The notes under the pieces are model-generated. The model was given only the letters and a program-made list of their open reading frames with translations. It did not search any database and was not told the origin of the DNA. A program made the position numbers and the translations under genes. A stretch of 64,000 nt of DNA, taken from the NCBI GenBank assembly GCA_964016985.1, contig OZ024825.1, positions 36,145,557 to 36,209,556 of the forward strand. The letters run 5' to 3'. Shown here one piece after another: positions 19,701-25,651 of this stretch. Positions within the stretch are counted from its first letter, which is position 1; every line of letters starts with the position of its first letter. Source of the DNA: Anodontia alba. Taxonomy: Eukaryota; Mollusca; Bivalvia; Lucinida; Lucinidae.

Positions 19701-21019
19701 TAGTCATACAGTATAGGAGAGATAGTCATGAGAAAAATGAGGATAGATAAATTAGATAGGCGAATGCGTTCAGAGGATATACACCGGCATTCGACTGCCC
19801 GTATGAACTACTGTCAAGATTATTTAATAAAAGAAAATTTATTCTATTTAACTCTTAACATATTTTACCGTTTTATATCAGCCGTAACGTCAGAAAACGT
19901 ACCTTCGGACATGTGCGAACAGCGAAGATTCAGATCAGCCTGCGCATTCGCACTCATCAGAATCTTCACTGGACGCAGTTTGGACAGCCAAGGATGCAAA
20001 ATTTCTTCATGCAGACAAAGAAAACTGGTCAGACTGCGCGGATGCGAAGGCTGATTTGAGTCTCCGTTGGGCGCACGCCAGAAGGTATGTTTTTCCATGT
20101 TGTAGCTCACGCGATTAAATCATCACGAAAAAACATGCCTATATAATGTTGACCTCCTTAAACCCCACTTTTATATAGTAAAACTGGGGTTTACAGGGGT
20201 ATACATTATTTTTCTTATTTTTGCTCGAAACATAGATTGTGGGTTCTCGTTAGAACCGCCTCGCAACATAGATTGTGGGTACTCGTTAGAACCGCCTCGC
20301 CGAGGCGGTTCTAACGAGTACCCACAATCTATGTTTTGAGCAAAAATATGAAGAATATCAAATTTTTTCATCTGGAACCTTTCATTTTTTTTTTGTGATA
20401 AAATTTTCAGTTTATTTGAATAGGTGTGTTTTCGTAATGTTCTTGGATTTTTTTTTCGTGATGTACGTGTTATCTTCTAGCGACTAGACCTATGATATGC
20501 ATTATCTATCAATCCTATTTTCTTCCTTTTAAAATTATGGGGAATTTAACCAAGGATTTCCTTAAAACAGTGAAAGCGAGGAGGGCTCCGCTAATGTGTG
20601 TGCTTTAACCATTTAATAGCACAATCTGGGCTACTTCAGCAGACCACAAACTGACGACAATTTTCTTTTTTTTTCCAGAAAATAGGCTATGACAATTCAT
20701 GCAAATTGTCTCCTAAGAGACAATTTGCATGAACTGGCAAAGCCTATTTATGGGAAAACTATTTCAAAATGTCGTCTGCCGATTGTTTTTACCCAGTATA
20801 CAGAGCGTTGACTGCCCGGCTTTGGTGTATCCTTATTTTCAAAGCATGCCTTCCTACAGAACACACTAATTTACTTTTTCGCTGAAATCGCCAAACGTCA
20901 GCTAAAGTGTTGATGAAATTCGAGTCAAGTTTGATTTACAAGTATTTTGTATTACCTGCATACTCTTGAAGACTATCAACTGTCTTCATGAAATCTGAGA
21001 TAATTGGTATACCAGCCAT
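4765..21019 (-). CDS. ELOVL-type very-long-chain fatty-acid elongase, six coding exons, 316 aa
   Basis: Endoplasmic-reticulum membrane enzyme that condenses malonyl-CoA with a fatty acyl-CoA, the first step of two-carbon elongation. Coding join on the minus strand: 21019-20956, 18586-18393, 14301-14212, 10907-10736, 7674-7550, 5070-4765; total 951 bp including stop. All acceptors are pyrimidine-rich with CAG; donors are GTAATA, GTAAGT, GTAACC, GTCAGT, GTAAGT. Phases agree at every junction. Seen in the protein: DPRTKDW near residue 22, [16 protein letters not shown] about 128-143, catalytic histidine box FLHVFHH ending near 155, [10 protein letters not shown] about 185-194, [12 protein letters not shown] 204-215, and a polar Asn/Gly-rich tail. 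About 300 aa is usual for the family. The glutamine five residues before the first box histidine and SILNVWWW after it resemble PUFA-type elongases (ELOVL2/5), while the Asn/Gly-rich tail recalls ELOVL4; the subfamily is unresolved. No canonical C-terminal dilysine is seen (ends KQRH). Confidence 0.96.
5211..5466 (-). mobile_element. SINE-V copy, internally shortened
   Basis: SINE-V reads on the minus strand: tRNA-like head (box A GTGGCTCAGTTGG, box B GTCGCGGGTTCAAC), unrelated body, and a tail ending CAAACACAAACAAAC. This copy keeps the tail block GGTTTTACGGCCCAGTCAAC and the head, but lacks the stretch between GAGAGAATGACCGTAG and the head. Confidence 0.85.
5503..5690. mobile_element. MITE-K with HP1 hairpin
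   Basis: HP1 arm GTGTAGACCCAGATCAGA and return at 5503-5576. The flank GCCACTCATCCAGCATTTTT and the end AATACTCATGGTAAATACAG match other MITE-K copies. Left end missing. Confidence 0.75.
5870..6094. mobile_element. MITE-E with duplicated hairpin tip
   Basis: Left TAACTCTTGTCATGCTGAAT, right GGTTCAGCAGACAAGGG. The HP1 hairpin tip is lengthened by a repeat of the CTTCTTCAGAA segment separated by TCCTTGCC. Lies in ELOVL intron 5. Confidence 0.8.
6095..6473. other. Unassigned intron-5 DNA
   Basis: No repeat family recognised. An overlapping pair of reading frames here has no recognisable domains. Confidence 0.5.
6474..6828 (-). mobile_element. SINE-V with duplicated tRNA-head segment
   Basis: Full-length type copy. 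The 5' head region appears one and a half times: CCAGTCGGACGGCGCATCC followed by CACCAGTTGGACGCGCATCC, then GAGCCACCGAGACCGG. Tail end at TTTGTATGTTTGTGTTGA. Confidence 0.85.
6868..7045 (-). mobile_element. SINE-I copy
   Basis: SINE-I on the minus strand: tRNA-like head (box B GGGTTCGAACCC in good copies; here GGGTTCTAACCCGGG on the plus strand), body with CAATGAAG.GC, and tail block TTGGTGTTTTATGTCCCTTT. Head truncated near 7045. Confidence 0.8.
7077..7183. mobile_element. Snapback element M, copy 1 (107 bp)
   Basis: Near-perfect hairpin of 107 bp. Ends are CCCAGTCAGCATTCTACGTA and its complement with CTAGC for TCAGC; the arms continue through CGGGCCGTCATCGGCCCGTC. Flanked by TA on both sides. 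Other copies, each exactly 107 bp: 23051-23157, 25432-25538, 41155-41261. Confidence 0.95.
7188..7499. mobile_element. MITE-E with internal subterminal duplications
   Basis: TTAA at both ends. The subterminal block (GCCCACTTCAAATTTTTAGC plus CAATCA) is present three times, then comes the HP1 hairpin. Confidence 0.85.
7550..7674 (-). CDS. ELOVL exon 5
   Basis: Acceptor TTTGTTTCAG, donor GTAAGT. Completes A174 and encodes [20 protein letters not shown] and [21 protein letters not shown]. This is the conserved second membrane/reductase-proximal part of the fold, matching the family's HVVMYxYYGL and WWKKYxT motifs. Confidence 0.95.
7734..8320. repeat. ~149-bp tandem repeat, four copies
   Basis: Units begin ATAACTCTGTCAAAAATTGA and include GCAATCCCAAAGCAGATCTC, CACAATATCAATGCACA and GGTGAAAATCCATTG. 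Starts fall near 7738, 7889, 8037 and 8187. The same unit read backwards gives four overlapping spurious frames. Confidence 0.85.
8619..8831. mobile_element. MITE-E
   Basis: TTAA|CCCTTGCCTTGCTGAA to TTCAGCAAGAAAAGGG|TTAA, with HP1 hairpin tip GTTGGCTTCTAAAGAGGCCA. ELOVL intron 4. Confidence 0.9.
9060..9327. mobile_element. MITE-G
   Basis: CATCACGAAAATATG to TTTTTTCGTAATG. HP2 tip is TACTCATCAGAACTACCTC with complement. ELOVL intron 4. Confidence 0.85.
9480..10019. other. Low-complexity AT-rich intron DNA
   Basis: Reiterated AAATTAGGG / GGGCTATTTTT-type words without a clear period, and T-runs up to about 10. No gene signal. Confidence 0.5.
10085..10358. mobile_element. MITE-G inserted in MITE-A
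   Basis: CATCACAAAAACACGCC to GTGTTTTCGTAATG, with HP2 tip GTACTCATTAGAACCATCTTG and complement. Confidence 0.85.
10381..10611. mobile_element. MITE-C inserted in MITE-A
   Basis: GCGTAACGCATGAAAAGGG to CCCTTTTTGTGTGTTGCGC. HP4 hairpin (GATCAACCTGCGCATAAGTG / GCAGGCTGATCAGG). Same layout as 1586-1810. Confidence 0.85.
10736..10907 (-). CDS. ELOVL exon 4 (catalytic histidine box)
   Basis: Acceptor CTTTCTTTTTACAG, donor GTCAGT. Encodes residues 117-173: [20 protein letters not shown], then [20 protein letters not shown], then [22 protein letters not shown] is the HxxHH catalytic box. Confidence 0.96.
10950..11210 (-). mobile_element. SINE-I interrupted by a 40-bp SINE-V stub
   Basis: SINE-I tail at 10950-10978 and body/head at 11047-11210 (CCAGCAGATTTTGAACCTGG, GATCCGAAGTCAGGAGCAC). 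The insertion 10993-11032 is only the SINE-V tail block. Confidence 0.85.
10993..11032 (-). mobile_element. 40-bp 5'-truncated SINE-V insertion
   Basis: Forty bases of SINE-V 3' tail flanked by the perfect 14-bp direct repeat TTTCAACATTGTTT (10979-10992, 11033-11046), which is SINE-I sequence. Confidence 0.9.
11222..11444. mobile_element. MITE-H, compact copy
   Basis: Ends TAC.CCACAACCTCTTTATAAC and GTTATAAAGAGGTTGTAGTA. Central hairpin is TGTATAGATTATATTGAAAA / TTTTCAATATAATCTATACA around ATGACCATTTATGGTCAT. Confidence 0.85.
11446..11548. repeat. MITE-A core
   Basis: GGGTACTCATTAGAAGTGCAT with return arm ATGTGCTTCTAATGAGTAT. Outer ends replaced by neighbouring repeats. Confidence 0.75.
11550..11732 (-). 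mobile_element. SINE-I copy
   Basis: Tail TTTGGTGTTTTACGTCCCTT; head degenerate (CAACCCAGAACCTTGAGATC, CCATTTGGCCACCC). Confidence 0.75.
11760..11965. mobile_element. MITE-B
   Basis: TTCAGCAGACAACACATTGG at left, ATGTTGTCTGCTGAAATTTT at right, HP3 arms GACACTTCATGCAAATTGTC around CTCCTATGGAG. Confidence 0.85.
12046..12220 (-). mobile_element. SINE-V, 5'-truncated
   Basis: Tail and body blocks are present from GTTTGTTTGTGTTGAGG to CTTCTTGAATCAGCGGAA. The tRNA head is absent. Confidence 0.8.
12309..12562. mobile_element. MITE-K2 containing a 20-G run
   Basis: Ends TGGTAAAGGTCCTAAAATTT and GAAATTTAGGACCATCACCA, the TIR type also seen at 15107-15332. The interior has T7G20 at 12361-12387 and a half-decayed HP1 hairpin (CAGCCTGCTCCTTCAGGAGC). 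Confidence 0.7.
12640..12758. mobile_element. MITE-E 3' half
   Basis: HP1 hairpin variant (GTTGGCTTCTGAAGAAGAAG) and the end GGTTCAGCAGGATAAGGG|TTAA. Confidence 0.7.
12785..12993. mobile_element. MITE-E
   Basis: Near-complete copy. The HP1 hairpin is shortened to GATCAGTTGGCCAACTGATC with no loop. Right end TTCTGCAGGACAAGGGTGAA has lost its TTAA. Confidence 0.8.
13042..13380. mobile_element. Pogo/Tigger-like MITE
   Basis: TA|CAGTCGACTCCCGTTATCT at left and AGATAACGAGGTTCGACTG|TA at right. Sub-terminal repeats are AATTCGAAATAAGCGAGTTC-like. The centre is a hairpin AATAATGTGG...CCACATTATT around GGAGAAATTGCTCC. Short TIRs starting CAG with TA duplication suit the pogo branch of Tc1/mariner. 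Confidence 0.8.
13512..13745. mobile_element. MITE-B with long A-run
   Basis: TTCAGCAGATGACAAATTAA at left, ATGTTGTTTGCTGACATCTC at right. HP3 arms partly lost. A run of about 32 A at 13669-13700. Confidence 0.75.
13789..13990. mobile_element. MITE-A, complete
   Basis: CATAGCTCCAG at left. HP2 hairpin GTACTCATTAGAAGTGCCTTG / GAGGCGCTTCTAATGAGTAC between TTTTCCTGGAGAA arms. ELOVL intron 3. Confidence 0.85.
14020..14178. mobile_element. MITE-A, second adjacent copy
   Basis: Arms CATATAAACATATATTGTGA and ATATGTGTTCTTGTAAAAAT. Short tip AGAAGAACAAAGCACTTCT. It sits 34 bp from the ELOVL exon 3 donor. Confidence 0.75.
14212..14301 (-). CDS. ELOVL exon 3
   Basis: Acceptor TTGTTTCAG, donor GTAACC; 90 bp, phase 0 at both sides. 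Encodes residues 87-116: [20 protein letters not shown] then [10 protein letters not shown]. This is the GYxxxC(x)P...MR region that precedes the WWYxxSK motif in elongases. Confidence 0.92.
14457..14760 (-). mobile_element. SINE-I split by MITE-E
   Basis: Tail half ACGATTTGGCAATTTAATTG to GAAGTCATA, then MITE-E, then ACAATGAAGGGGTGAAAATG. The two halves join to the usual SINE-I order. Confidence 0.8.
14501..14697. mobile_element. MITE-E inserted in SINE-I
   Basis: TTAA|CCCTTGTCATGCTGAA to GCAAGAGAAGGG|TTAA. HP1 hairpin with minimal tip (GATCAGCCAACTGATC). Confidence 0.9.
14866..15060 (-). mobile_element. SINE-V, 5'-truncated
   Basis: Starts at GTTTGTTTGTTTGTGTTGAG, ends near GAGAGAATGATCATAG. 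No tRNA head. Confidence 0.85.
15107..15332. mobile_element. MITE-K2 with HP1 hairpin
   Basis: TIRs TACGGTAAATGTCCTACAAT and AAATTTTAGGACCTTTACTGTA flank HP1 (GCAAACAGTGCAGACCCAGA, tip CAGCTCCTGAAGGAGCAG). The ends differ completely from those of MITE-E although the hairpin is shared. Confidence 0.85.
15610..15890. mobile_element. MITE-G
   Basis: CATTATGAAAACACGCC to GGTTTCGTGATG; HP2 tip AGAACCGCCTCGGCGAGGCG. ELOVL intron 2. Confidence 0.9.
15958..16014. repeat. HP1 hairpin fragment
   Basis: ATGGTAAACAGTATAGATCA to GATCTGCACTGTTCAT; it abuts MITE-G. Confidence 0.65.
16015..16294. mobile_element. MITE-G
   Basis: CATTACGAAAACACGTC to TGTTTTTGGGATG; HP2 tip AGAACCGCCTCAGCGAGGCG. Confidence 0.9.
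16427..16604. mobile_element. MITE-B
   Basis: CTGGGTAAAATTTTCAGCAG at left. HP3 arms GACATTTCATGCAAATGGAG / CAATTTGCATGAAATGTC. Right end GCCGTCTGCTGGGTAATT. Confidence 0.8.
16734..17010. mobile_element. MITE-G
   Basis: CATTACGAAAACAAGCC to ATGTTTTCTTGACG; HP2 tip AGAACTGCCTCAGTGAGGCA. Confidence 0.9.
17012..17206. mobile_element. MITE-D
   Basis: AAGACTCAAATCAGCCTGTG, GTATCTGCACAGTCTGA, CGAAGAAACTTTGAATCCTC and the second half AGGTTGATCTGAATCTTTGC. Left terminus lost at the MITE-G boundary. Confidence 0.75.
17217..17561. mobile_element. MITE-T, Tigger-like, with HP2-related centre
   Basis: TA|CAGTGAACCCTCGCTACAAC at left and TCGAGTGTTGGTATAAAGAG plus GGTTGACTG|TA at right. The centre is GATATTTGTTAGAATTGCCTC / GAGGCAATTCTAACAAATATC, a variant of the HP2 hairpin of MITE-A and MITE-G. 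Confidence 0.85.
17625..17715. repeat. Decayed MITE-A core
   Basis: AATCATTAGAAGTGCCTTAC with ATCTCTAATGAGTACC. Confidence 0.6.
17720..17920. mobile_element. MITE-A, near complete
   Basis: TTCTCCACGAAAACATATGT arms, HP2 tip GAAGCGCCTCTGTGAGGCAC, right end ACCCACTCTTATCTGAAAC. Confidence 0.9.
18001..18100 (-). pseudogene. Tandem partial duplicates of ELOVL exon 2 and its splice donor
   Basis: 18049-18100 matches the exon 2/intron 2 junction (AAACTTACCTCAATAAACAT, ATATATAATGATGCAAAGAC) almost perfectly. 18001-18048 is a more diverged third copy (GGCAAGACCAATGTTATAGA). Both lie in intron 2, downstream of exon 2 in transcription. The nearer copy keeps a GAG|GTAAGT donor. Confidence 0.8.
18101..18366 (-). 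mobile_element. SINE-V between exon 2 and its duplicate
   Basis: Tail GTTTGTTTGTGTTGAGG at 18097 onward; head CACCAGTTGGCCGCCCATCC and GAGCCACCGAGGCCGGC. A short stretch of the tail region is missing. Flanks derive from the duplicated exon sequence. Confidence 0.85.
18393..18586 (-). CDS. ELOVL exon 2
   Basis: Acceptor TTTTATTTCAG, donor GTAAGT. Completes D22 and encodes [64 protein letters not shown]. These are the first two membrane segments and the family signature GPKxMxxRKP. Confidence 0.96.
18610..18796. mobile_element. MITE-E adjoining the exon 2 acceptor
   Basis: TTAA|CCCTTGTCATGCTGAA to CAACAGGACAAGGG|TTAA. HP1 hairpin reduced (GATCCAGATCTGGGTC). Only 23 bp separate it from exon 2, so the intron 1 branch point must lie in that gap or in the MITE. 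Confidence 0.9.
18825..19417 (-). mobile_element. SINE-V split by MITE-G
   Basis: Body 18825-19065 up to CCCACGACCTCCTGA; remainder TCACCAGTCGGACGCAATCC at 19371-19417. Joined, they read through the tRNA head in the normal SINE-V order. Confidence 0.85.
19066..19370. mobile_element. MITE-G inserted in SINE-V without a visible target duplication
   Basis: TATCACGAAAACATGCC to GTGTTTTCGTAATG. Removing it restores CCTGA|TCACCAG, the normal SINE-V sequence, with at most 1 bp of possible duplication. A C-rich tract at 19098-19126 is an internal expansion. Confidence 0.85.
19440..19680 (-). mobile_element. SINE-I split by truncated SINE-V
   Basis: SINE-I tail 19440-19483 (TGTTTTGGTGTTTTACATCT), inserted SINE-V 19484-19637, then TTAGTCATACTGAGACAATG. 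Confidence 0.75.
19484..19637 (-). mobile_element. SINE-V, 5'-truncated, inside SINE-I
   Basis: TGTTTGTGATGAGGTTTCAC to TTATTTCGCCAGAAAACAG. Lacks head. Confidence 0.75.
19878..20112. mobile_element. MITE-D, complete
   Basis: GCCGTAACGTCAGAAAACGT at left and its diverged complement at right. Halves AGATTCAGATCAGCCTGCGC and ATGCGAAGGCTGATTTGAGT. Confidence 0.85.
20122..20439. mobile_element. MITE-G with partial tip duplication
   Basis: CATCACGAAAAAACATGCC to GTTTTCGTAATG. The segment ACATAGATTGTGGGT...CCGCCTCG occurs twice on the left arm. Confidence 0.9.
20605..20805. mobile_element. MITE-B
   Basis: TTCAGCAGACCACAAACTGA, HP3 arms TTCATGCAAATTGTCTCCTA / AGAGACAATTTGCATGAA, right GTCGTCTGCCGATTG. 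Confidence 0.8.
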
Positions 21020-21035
21020 CACGATGCAGTATCAC
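20956..21035 (-). CDS. ELOVL exon 1 (start codon at 21019)
   Basis: Acceptor ATTAATTTCAG at 21036 onward shows an upstream untranslated exon. There are 16 nt of leader, then ATG at 21019-21017. Encodes [21 protein letters not shown] and the first base of D22; donor GTAATA. The ATG gives a frame open to exon 2 and an N terminus of normal family length. Confidence 0.88.
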
Positions 21036-21177
21036 CTGAAATTAATATAAATATACATAAAATAGTATAATCTTACATCAACGCATATCTAGGGACAATA
21101 AAGCATAGTGGCGTAGCCAATTGGGAGTCATTTTTACGCACACACAGAAATTTTTTTGAAAAATTCTCCCTAGTATC

Positions 21178-21269
21178 GCTTCCAAAATAGAGGCTACTCT
21201 TAGAGGAAAGAATTTGCTCCCAGAGAGAGCAAATTCTTTCCTCGAAGAGTAGCCTCTATTTTGGAAGCT
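21178..21269. repeat. MITE-S foldback hairpin
   Basis: Arms of about 42 bp (GCTTCCAAAATAGAGGCTAC and TCTTAGAGGAAAGAATTTGC) around an 8-nt loop. Relatives near 54380, 59068 and 61275. Confidence 0.8.
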
Positions 21270-21492
21270 TCAAAATTTTTTCTTAAGAGCACCCGACCTC
21301 CGCTCCCCAGGTGGTAAAGAAGCAACATGTCTCTTTATTGAAATAAAAATATTTCTTTCTTAATCTTGTTAATTATGTTACGCATGTATATAATACGCAC
21401 TTGCGTAACATGCGTAATGAGGACTGCGCTGATGAAGCAGATATAGTATGATCACAATTAAAATATTGCCAGCATCAATCACGGATCTCTCA

Positions 21493-21731
21493 CGGCCGCA
21501 ACTTGAGAAAACGTACCTTCTGACATGTGTGCCCAACGAAGACTTTAATCAGTCTGCGCATCCGCGCAGTCTGATCAAAGTCTTCGATGTCCGTTTAAAG
21601 AAATATTTGCATCCTTGGCTATCCAAAATAAGCCCAGGGAAGATTCTGATCAGACTGCGCGAATGAGTAGGCTGTCTGAATCTTCACTGGGCGCACATGT
21701 CCTAAGGTATGTTTTCCGACGTTGCGGCTCA
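21493..21731. mobile_element. MITE-D
   Basis: GGCCGCAACTTGAGAAAACG to GTTTTCCGACGTTGCGGCTC. Hairpin ATCAGTCTGCGCATCCGCGC. Confidence 0.85.
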
Positions 21732-21733
21732 TT

Positions 21734-21760
21734 ATTGTCTACGCCCAGGGCGTAGACAAT
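21734..21760. repeat. 27-bp perfect palindrome
   Basis: ATTGTCTACGCCC A GGGCGTAGACAAT: 13-bp arms with one central base, at the MITE-D edge. Confidence 0.85.
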
Positions 21761-22378
21761 ATACGTTTTGGTTCGGACACGGAAGTAATTTAATTGTTAA
21801 ATTAAACCCACAATGCACCACTGATCCTTGGCGTTTTGTTTACAAGTAAAACCCAGAACTAGATATAGCGCTGAATGGAATAGAATAATATTTCAAGTAC
21901 TGGAACACTAAGGTGTTCTCCATTCGCGCGCACTTTTTTCAACGCTGCACTTATGTAGATATTGTAAAAGGTTATCATTGCACTGCTTTATCAAAGTTTA
22001 TGGGATATACATTAATCTTGACATTTTCACTTAAACCGAAAGGATGCATTTTTACTGCTAAGCGAAATTTATAGCATTCCCTGGACAGAGTGATATTCTT
22101 GTAACTACTTATTTACCTTTCGATGGGGTAAGCCTAAAAGCGACGTGAAAATATCTGTAATTTTACATTTCATTGTGAGCTAGGGTCATTCATATTTTGA
22201 CGATATATCATTTAGACCTCTCCAATTCACCCATAGCATTTTGGAAGTTAGCCGATTTAGCCAAGATTTGCATTTGAAGAATCTAATATTATTAAAACCA
22301 GATTTAACAGTTATTATGTGAGAAGCGTAGACCAAGCTTTTTGTGAAAGCCTACACTTGTAAAATAATTATACCACCC
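21761..22378. other. Unassigned DNA upstream of ELOVL
   Basis: No repeat family recognised. It could include the ELOVL leader exon or promoter. A CATTCGCGCGCAC CpG cluster at 21920 is the only compositional hint. Confidence 0.35.
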
Positions 22379-22580
22379 TTAAAGTTCTAATCACAATTGC
22401 AGCAGTATTTTTTTTTTCATTTTTTTTTTTTCAGAGAAAAAATGTCTTGACATTTTATGCCAATCGTTTTTCTGACGATTCACATGAAATATCAAGACTA
22501 ATTTACTCGGAACGAAAATAAATAAATAAATAATTTATAATGTCGTCTGCTACAAATTTTACTTGGCGCTTTAAAGGTTA
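22379..22580. mobile_element. MITE-P2, TTAA type
   Basis: Ends CCCTTAAAGTTCTAATCAC and GGCGCTTTAAAGG|TTAA. HP3-like interior TGTCTTGACATTTTATGCC / GATTCACATGAAATATCAAG, and ATGTCGTCTGCTACAAAT. Confidence 0.75.
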
Positions 22581-22852
22581 ATGGTCAACTGTCGCTCAGA
22601 AATTTGGTATGCCACTGAAGGCTGTGAAATATAGTACACCACCTATGAATCAATGACTGCCAAACAGTATTTACCACGCCATTACTAAATTACCCATCAA
22701 TCTGACAAATAGCCTACCCTCAACAGCCTGAAGCATGACAAGCCATTCATCACTCTGGAAAACCATATACAAATTACTCCAAATATGGTGGACCATCTAT
22801 CATTCGGAATTACGGTACTCTATACATCGCTCCGAAATATACTACGGAGAAC

Positions 22853-23204
22853 CCTCATTATGCCGACACCTGATACCACGACAAAATTCCTTATAATGGT
22901 AATTTGATTATTTCGGAGTTTCAGTTTCTGTGAGACGATTCTAACAACATCCAAAACATATGTTATATGGAAGATATCAGAATAAAGCTAGGCCTATTAT
23001 ACATATTATCCTGTTCATTATGGATTCGTTACAACGGCATTTTATGGCTACCCAGTCAGTCTTCTACGTAAATCTATATCGGGCCGTCATCGGCCCGTCA
23101 GGGTAGCTGACGGGCCGATGACGGCCCGATGTAGATTTACGTAGAATGCTAGCTGGGTATATTCGTGGAAACAAATGGTGTCGTTGTAACGAGGGTTCAC
23201 CGTA
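22853..23204. mobile_element. MITE-T split by snapback M
   Basis: TA|CGGAGAACCCTCATTATGC to CGTTGTAACGAGGGTTCACCG|TA. HP2-like remnant GAGACGATTCTAACAACATC. The M element sits at 23051-23157. Confidence 0.85.
23051..23157. mobile_element. Snapback element M, copy 2 (107 bp)
   Basis: Same 107-bp hairpin as 7077-7183, inserted in MITE-T with a TA duplication. Confidence 0.95.
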
Positions 23205-23221
23205 TACTATCCATTATGATG

Positions 23222-23442
23222 GACCAGAGGTCACTTAATGACTCTAAATGATGATTTACATCTCACTATCTAGAATATGGTAGAGCGGTAAAAGATACAT
23301 GTAAAGGGTGTCCAGTAACCTTGCGGAAGTACGAGTGGGAGAGCCCGCCTTGCCTTGGGCTACAGCATATGATAGTCAGGTACTAATTATTTCCTTTCGC
23401 TGTCTTTAAACTTCCTTCGAAGGGTATCCATCCACTGCTGGG
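23222..23442 (-). mobile_element. SINE-W copy 1, head lost
   Basis: Shares TCTAGAATATGGTAGAG, GGGTGTCCAGTAACCTTGC, CTTGGGCTACAGCATATG and CCATCCACTGCTGG with copy 2. Cut off by MITE-E at its head side. Confidence 0.7.
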
Positions 23443-23660
23443 TTAACCCATGTCCTGCTGAATAAATAAAGATGCCACTCCCACTTCTAATTTTCAGCCA
23501 ATCAGATAGATTACTTGGTCCGGTTTGTTGCTATGAATTCACATACTTAATGGCAAACAGTGCAGATTCAGATCAGTTGGCTTCTTCAGAAGCCAACTGA
23601 TCTGGATCTACACTGTTTGCCAAGGCAGGGCATATCCGGGTTCAGCAGGACTAGGGTTAA
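23443..23660. mobile_element. MITE-E in SINE-W
   Basis: TTAA|CCCATGTCCTGCTGAA to TTCAGCAGGACTAGGG|TTAA with a full HP1 hairpin. Confidence 0.9.
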
Positions 23661-23679
23661 CAGGTACCTGTTTATTGTC

Positions 23680-24003
23680 ACTGGCCTAACTAGGTCACAT
23701 TATGTCCCTAAACGATAGTATATGAGTATGACTCACTGCTCTGAAATATGGATAAAGGCAAAAGTTAAAGGTGTCCCGTAATCGTGCTGCCTAGGGAGCG
23801 GTGGAGGAGAACTACGTGTCTTGGGCGACAGCGTATGGAAGACAGACTTCAATACTCTCTTTTCGTTGATTTTAACCTTCTCTCGAAGAGTACCCATTTA
23901 CTGCTGCGTGAACAGCGAGTTTATCATTCGATAGTCTGAGCTGGGCTCAAACTCGCAGTATTCAGCAGTCAGACGCTCTGACCACTCGATCACGGAGCCA
24001 TTC
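23680..24003 (-). mobile_element. SINE-W copy 2, tRNA-headed
   Basis: On the minus strand it begins GGCTCCGTGATCGAGTGGTC (box A region) and then CTGCGAGTTTGAGCCCAGC (box B). The body matches copy 1. A third tRNA-derived family. Confidence 0.75.
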
Positions 24004-24009
24004 TTGATC

Positions 24010-24314
24010 TGGTTTGTGTTGAGGTTTTACGGCCCAGTCAACCCAATGGGGTCATGTCGACCGCGGTCAGTTTACCTAACCACACGTTTACTGGGCAGAC
24101 TTAGTCCTCTAAGCGGTTAACCAGTATTGTGCACATTCTTTCGCCAGAAACTGACAACTGCCCTTCTTGAATCAGCGGAAGGGAGAGAATGACCGTAGAA
24201 AATATTTCATGATCAATCTCCACGAAAGAATGTTGCCGACCTCAGAAGGGGTTGAACCCGCGACCTCCTGGTCTCCAGTCGGACGGCGCATCCAACTGAG
24301 CCACCGAGGCCGAC
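24010..24314 (-). mobile_element. SINE-V, full length
   Basis: Head at 24230-24314 on the minus strand: GCCTCGGTGGCTCAGTTGG (box A) and CGCGGGTTCAACCCC (box B). Body and tail to CAACACAAACC. A good reference copy. Confidence 0.95.
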
Positions 24315-24480
24315 ATCTCTTGATCTGGTAATATGATTTACCCATCATCAATCTGAATCAGGGTACATCACCCATCAGTCTGAAAGATCGCATATCTTTC
24401 GCCACTGGATACAATTCTCCACCAACCAGTCTAAGCCTCAACGTGAGAACGCATCAACCCATTTATGCCTTGACAAACAG

Positions 24481-24710
24481 TTAACCCATTTATGCCGAGT
24501 GAATTCTTCTACTTTACCTCTTTGGACAAGTCTATTTCTTAAATTAGGGGTGTCTGGTTAATTTTTATTATTGTCATGTTTTATAGAAATATCTTAACTT
24601 AATGCAAACAGTGTAGACCCTGATCAGACGCCGCGTTCTGTGGCGTCTGATCTGGGTCTACACTGTTTGCAAATGTCCCTTTAAAAGGACGCTAGGCTTG
24701 TATGGGTTAA
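24481..24710. mobile_element. MITE-K3, TTAA type with HP1 hairpin
   Basis: TTAA|CCCATTTATGCCGAGTG to GCTAGGCTTGTATGGG|TTAA. HP1 GCAAACAGTGTAGACCCTGA with tip GACGCCGCGTTCTGTGGCGTC. Ends differ from MITE-E and MITE-K2. Confidence 0.85.
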
Positions 24711-25431
24711 GAAAGATCAGACGCCGCTTTTAATGCCTATAAAATGATTATAAAAACAAACCAGACACTCTGATCTAAAAAGTGAAGTAGAGGAAGCAAG
24801 TTGACAGTTTTGGATTTTTTTTTTTCACATGACAAGACCAACGGGAATTGACTATCTGTATGTTCTCTAACAAAGTTGAGTAAACTGTTGACCATAATAA
24901 ACGTTTTAGTAATCATTAGTTATGAGCCCCAATACCCTTTCTTTGTTATTATACCTCATTAATATTCATCGGCTATATTATAAATCTCAATGGTCGAGAG
25001 CATATCACGTGCACATCAATATTCTGTAATAATACCCCATATTTAAATATTACCCTCGCAAGTACTATTACACTCTGACGTCACTTCCGTAAGCACATTT
25101 CACGTGAAGAGTGATATTCTATCAGGTTTCCCTGCAGGTAATGTCACCCTTTGGTGACGCCATTGTTGTCAGTACAGTTACAGTTCAGGAATTCTGTATA
25201 ATAAAATAGCAGTAGTTTATCTATTATCTCCCTTGCCAGATAAGTGCAAGGTGGATTAAATTCTAAGTAGGTCCTTCTAATTGGAATATTCTGATTGTTT
25301 CATAGGTCCTCAGTTGAATTGAAATGATTTTTAACTAAATATGTTTTTCCTTATCCACACGAAAATATTAGTAACATTATATATTTTATTGCATAGAAAA
25401 TGTTTCTCTTTGATATTTCGGAAGCTATATT
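24711..25431. other. Unassigned DNA, no repeat recognised
   Basis: One of the longer stretches not assigned to a repeat. Contains TGACGTCAC (25077) and CACGTGAAG, words that match CRE and E-box consensus, but no supported gene. Confidence 0.4.
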
Positions 25432-25538
25432 CCCAGCTAGCATTCTACGTAAATCTACATCGGGCCGTCATCGGCCCGTCAGCTACCCTGACGGGCCGAT
25501 GACGGCCCGATATAGATTTACGTAGAATGCTGACTGGG
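25432..25538. mobile_element. Snapback element M, copy 3 (107 bp)
   Basis: Opposite orientation to copy 1; flanked by TT on both sides. Confidence 0.95.
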
Positions 25539-25651
25539 TTGGCATTTGACCATAATTAAATTAGATTTCTCACAGGCAAAGGAAGCTATACTTAATGAAG
25601 ATGCAAATGATAAAAACAGGAAACTAAATGACTGGACCAGATGGTTAACAG

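Noticed and set aside
19728..20110. Frames of 81-108 aa over 19.7-20.1 kb
   Set aside because: They lie across MITE-D; similar peptides recur wherever D, C or K elements occur (e.g. frames with ADNVDPDQ-like words).
24230..24314. tRNA-gene-like sequence with A and B boxes
   Set aside because: Part of a dispersed SINE-V head with unrelated body; the full cloverleaf does not close, so it is not called as a tRNA gene. The same applies to the SINE-I, W and Z heads.
25040..25160. CpG-containing region with TGACGTCAC as a promoter
   Set aside because: Consensus words alone; no adjoining gene start could be supported.
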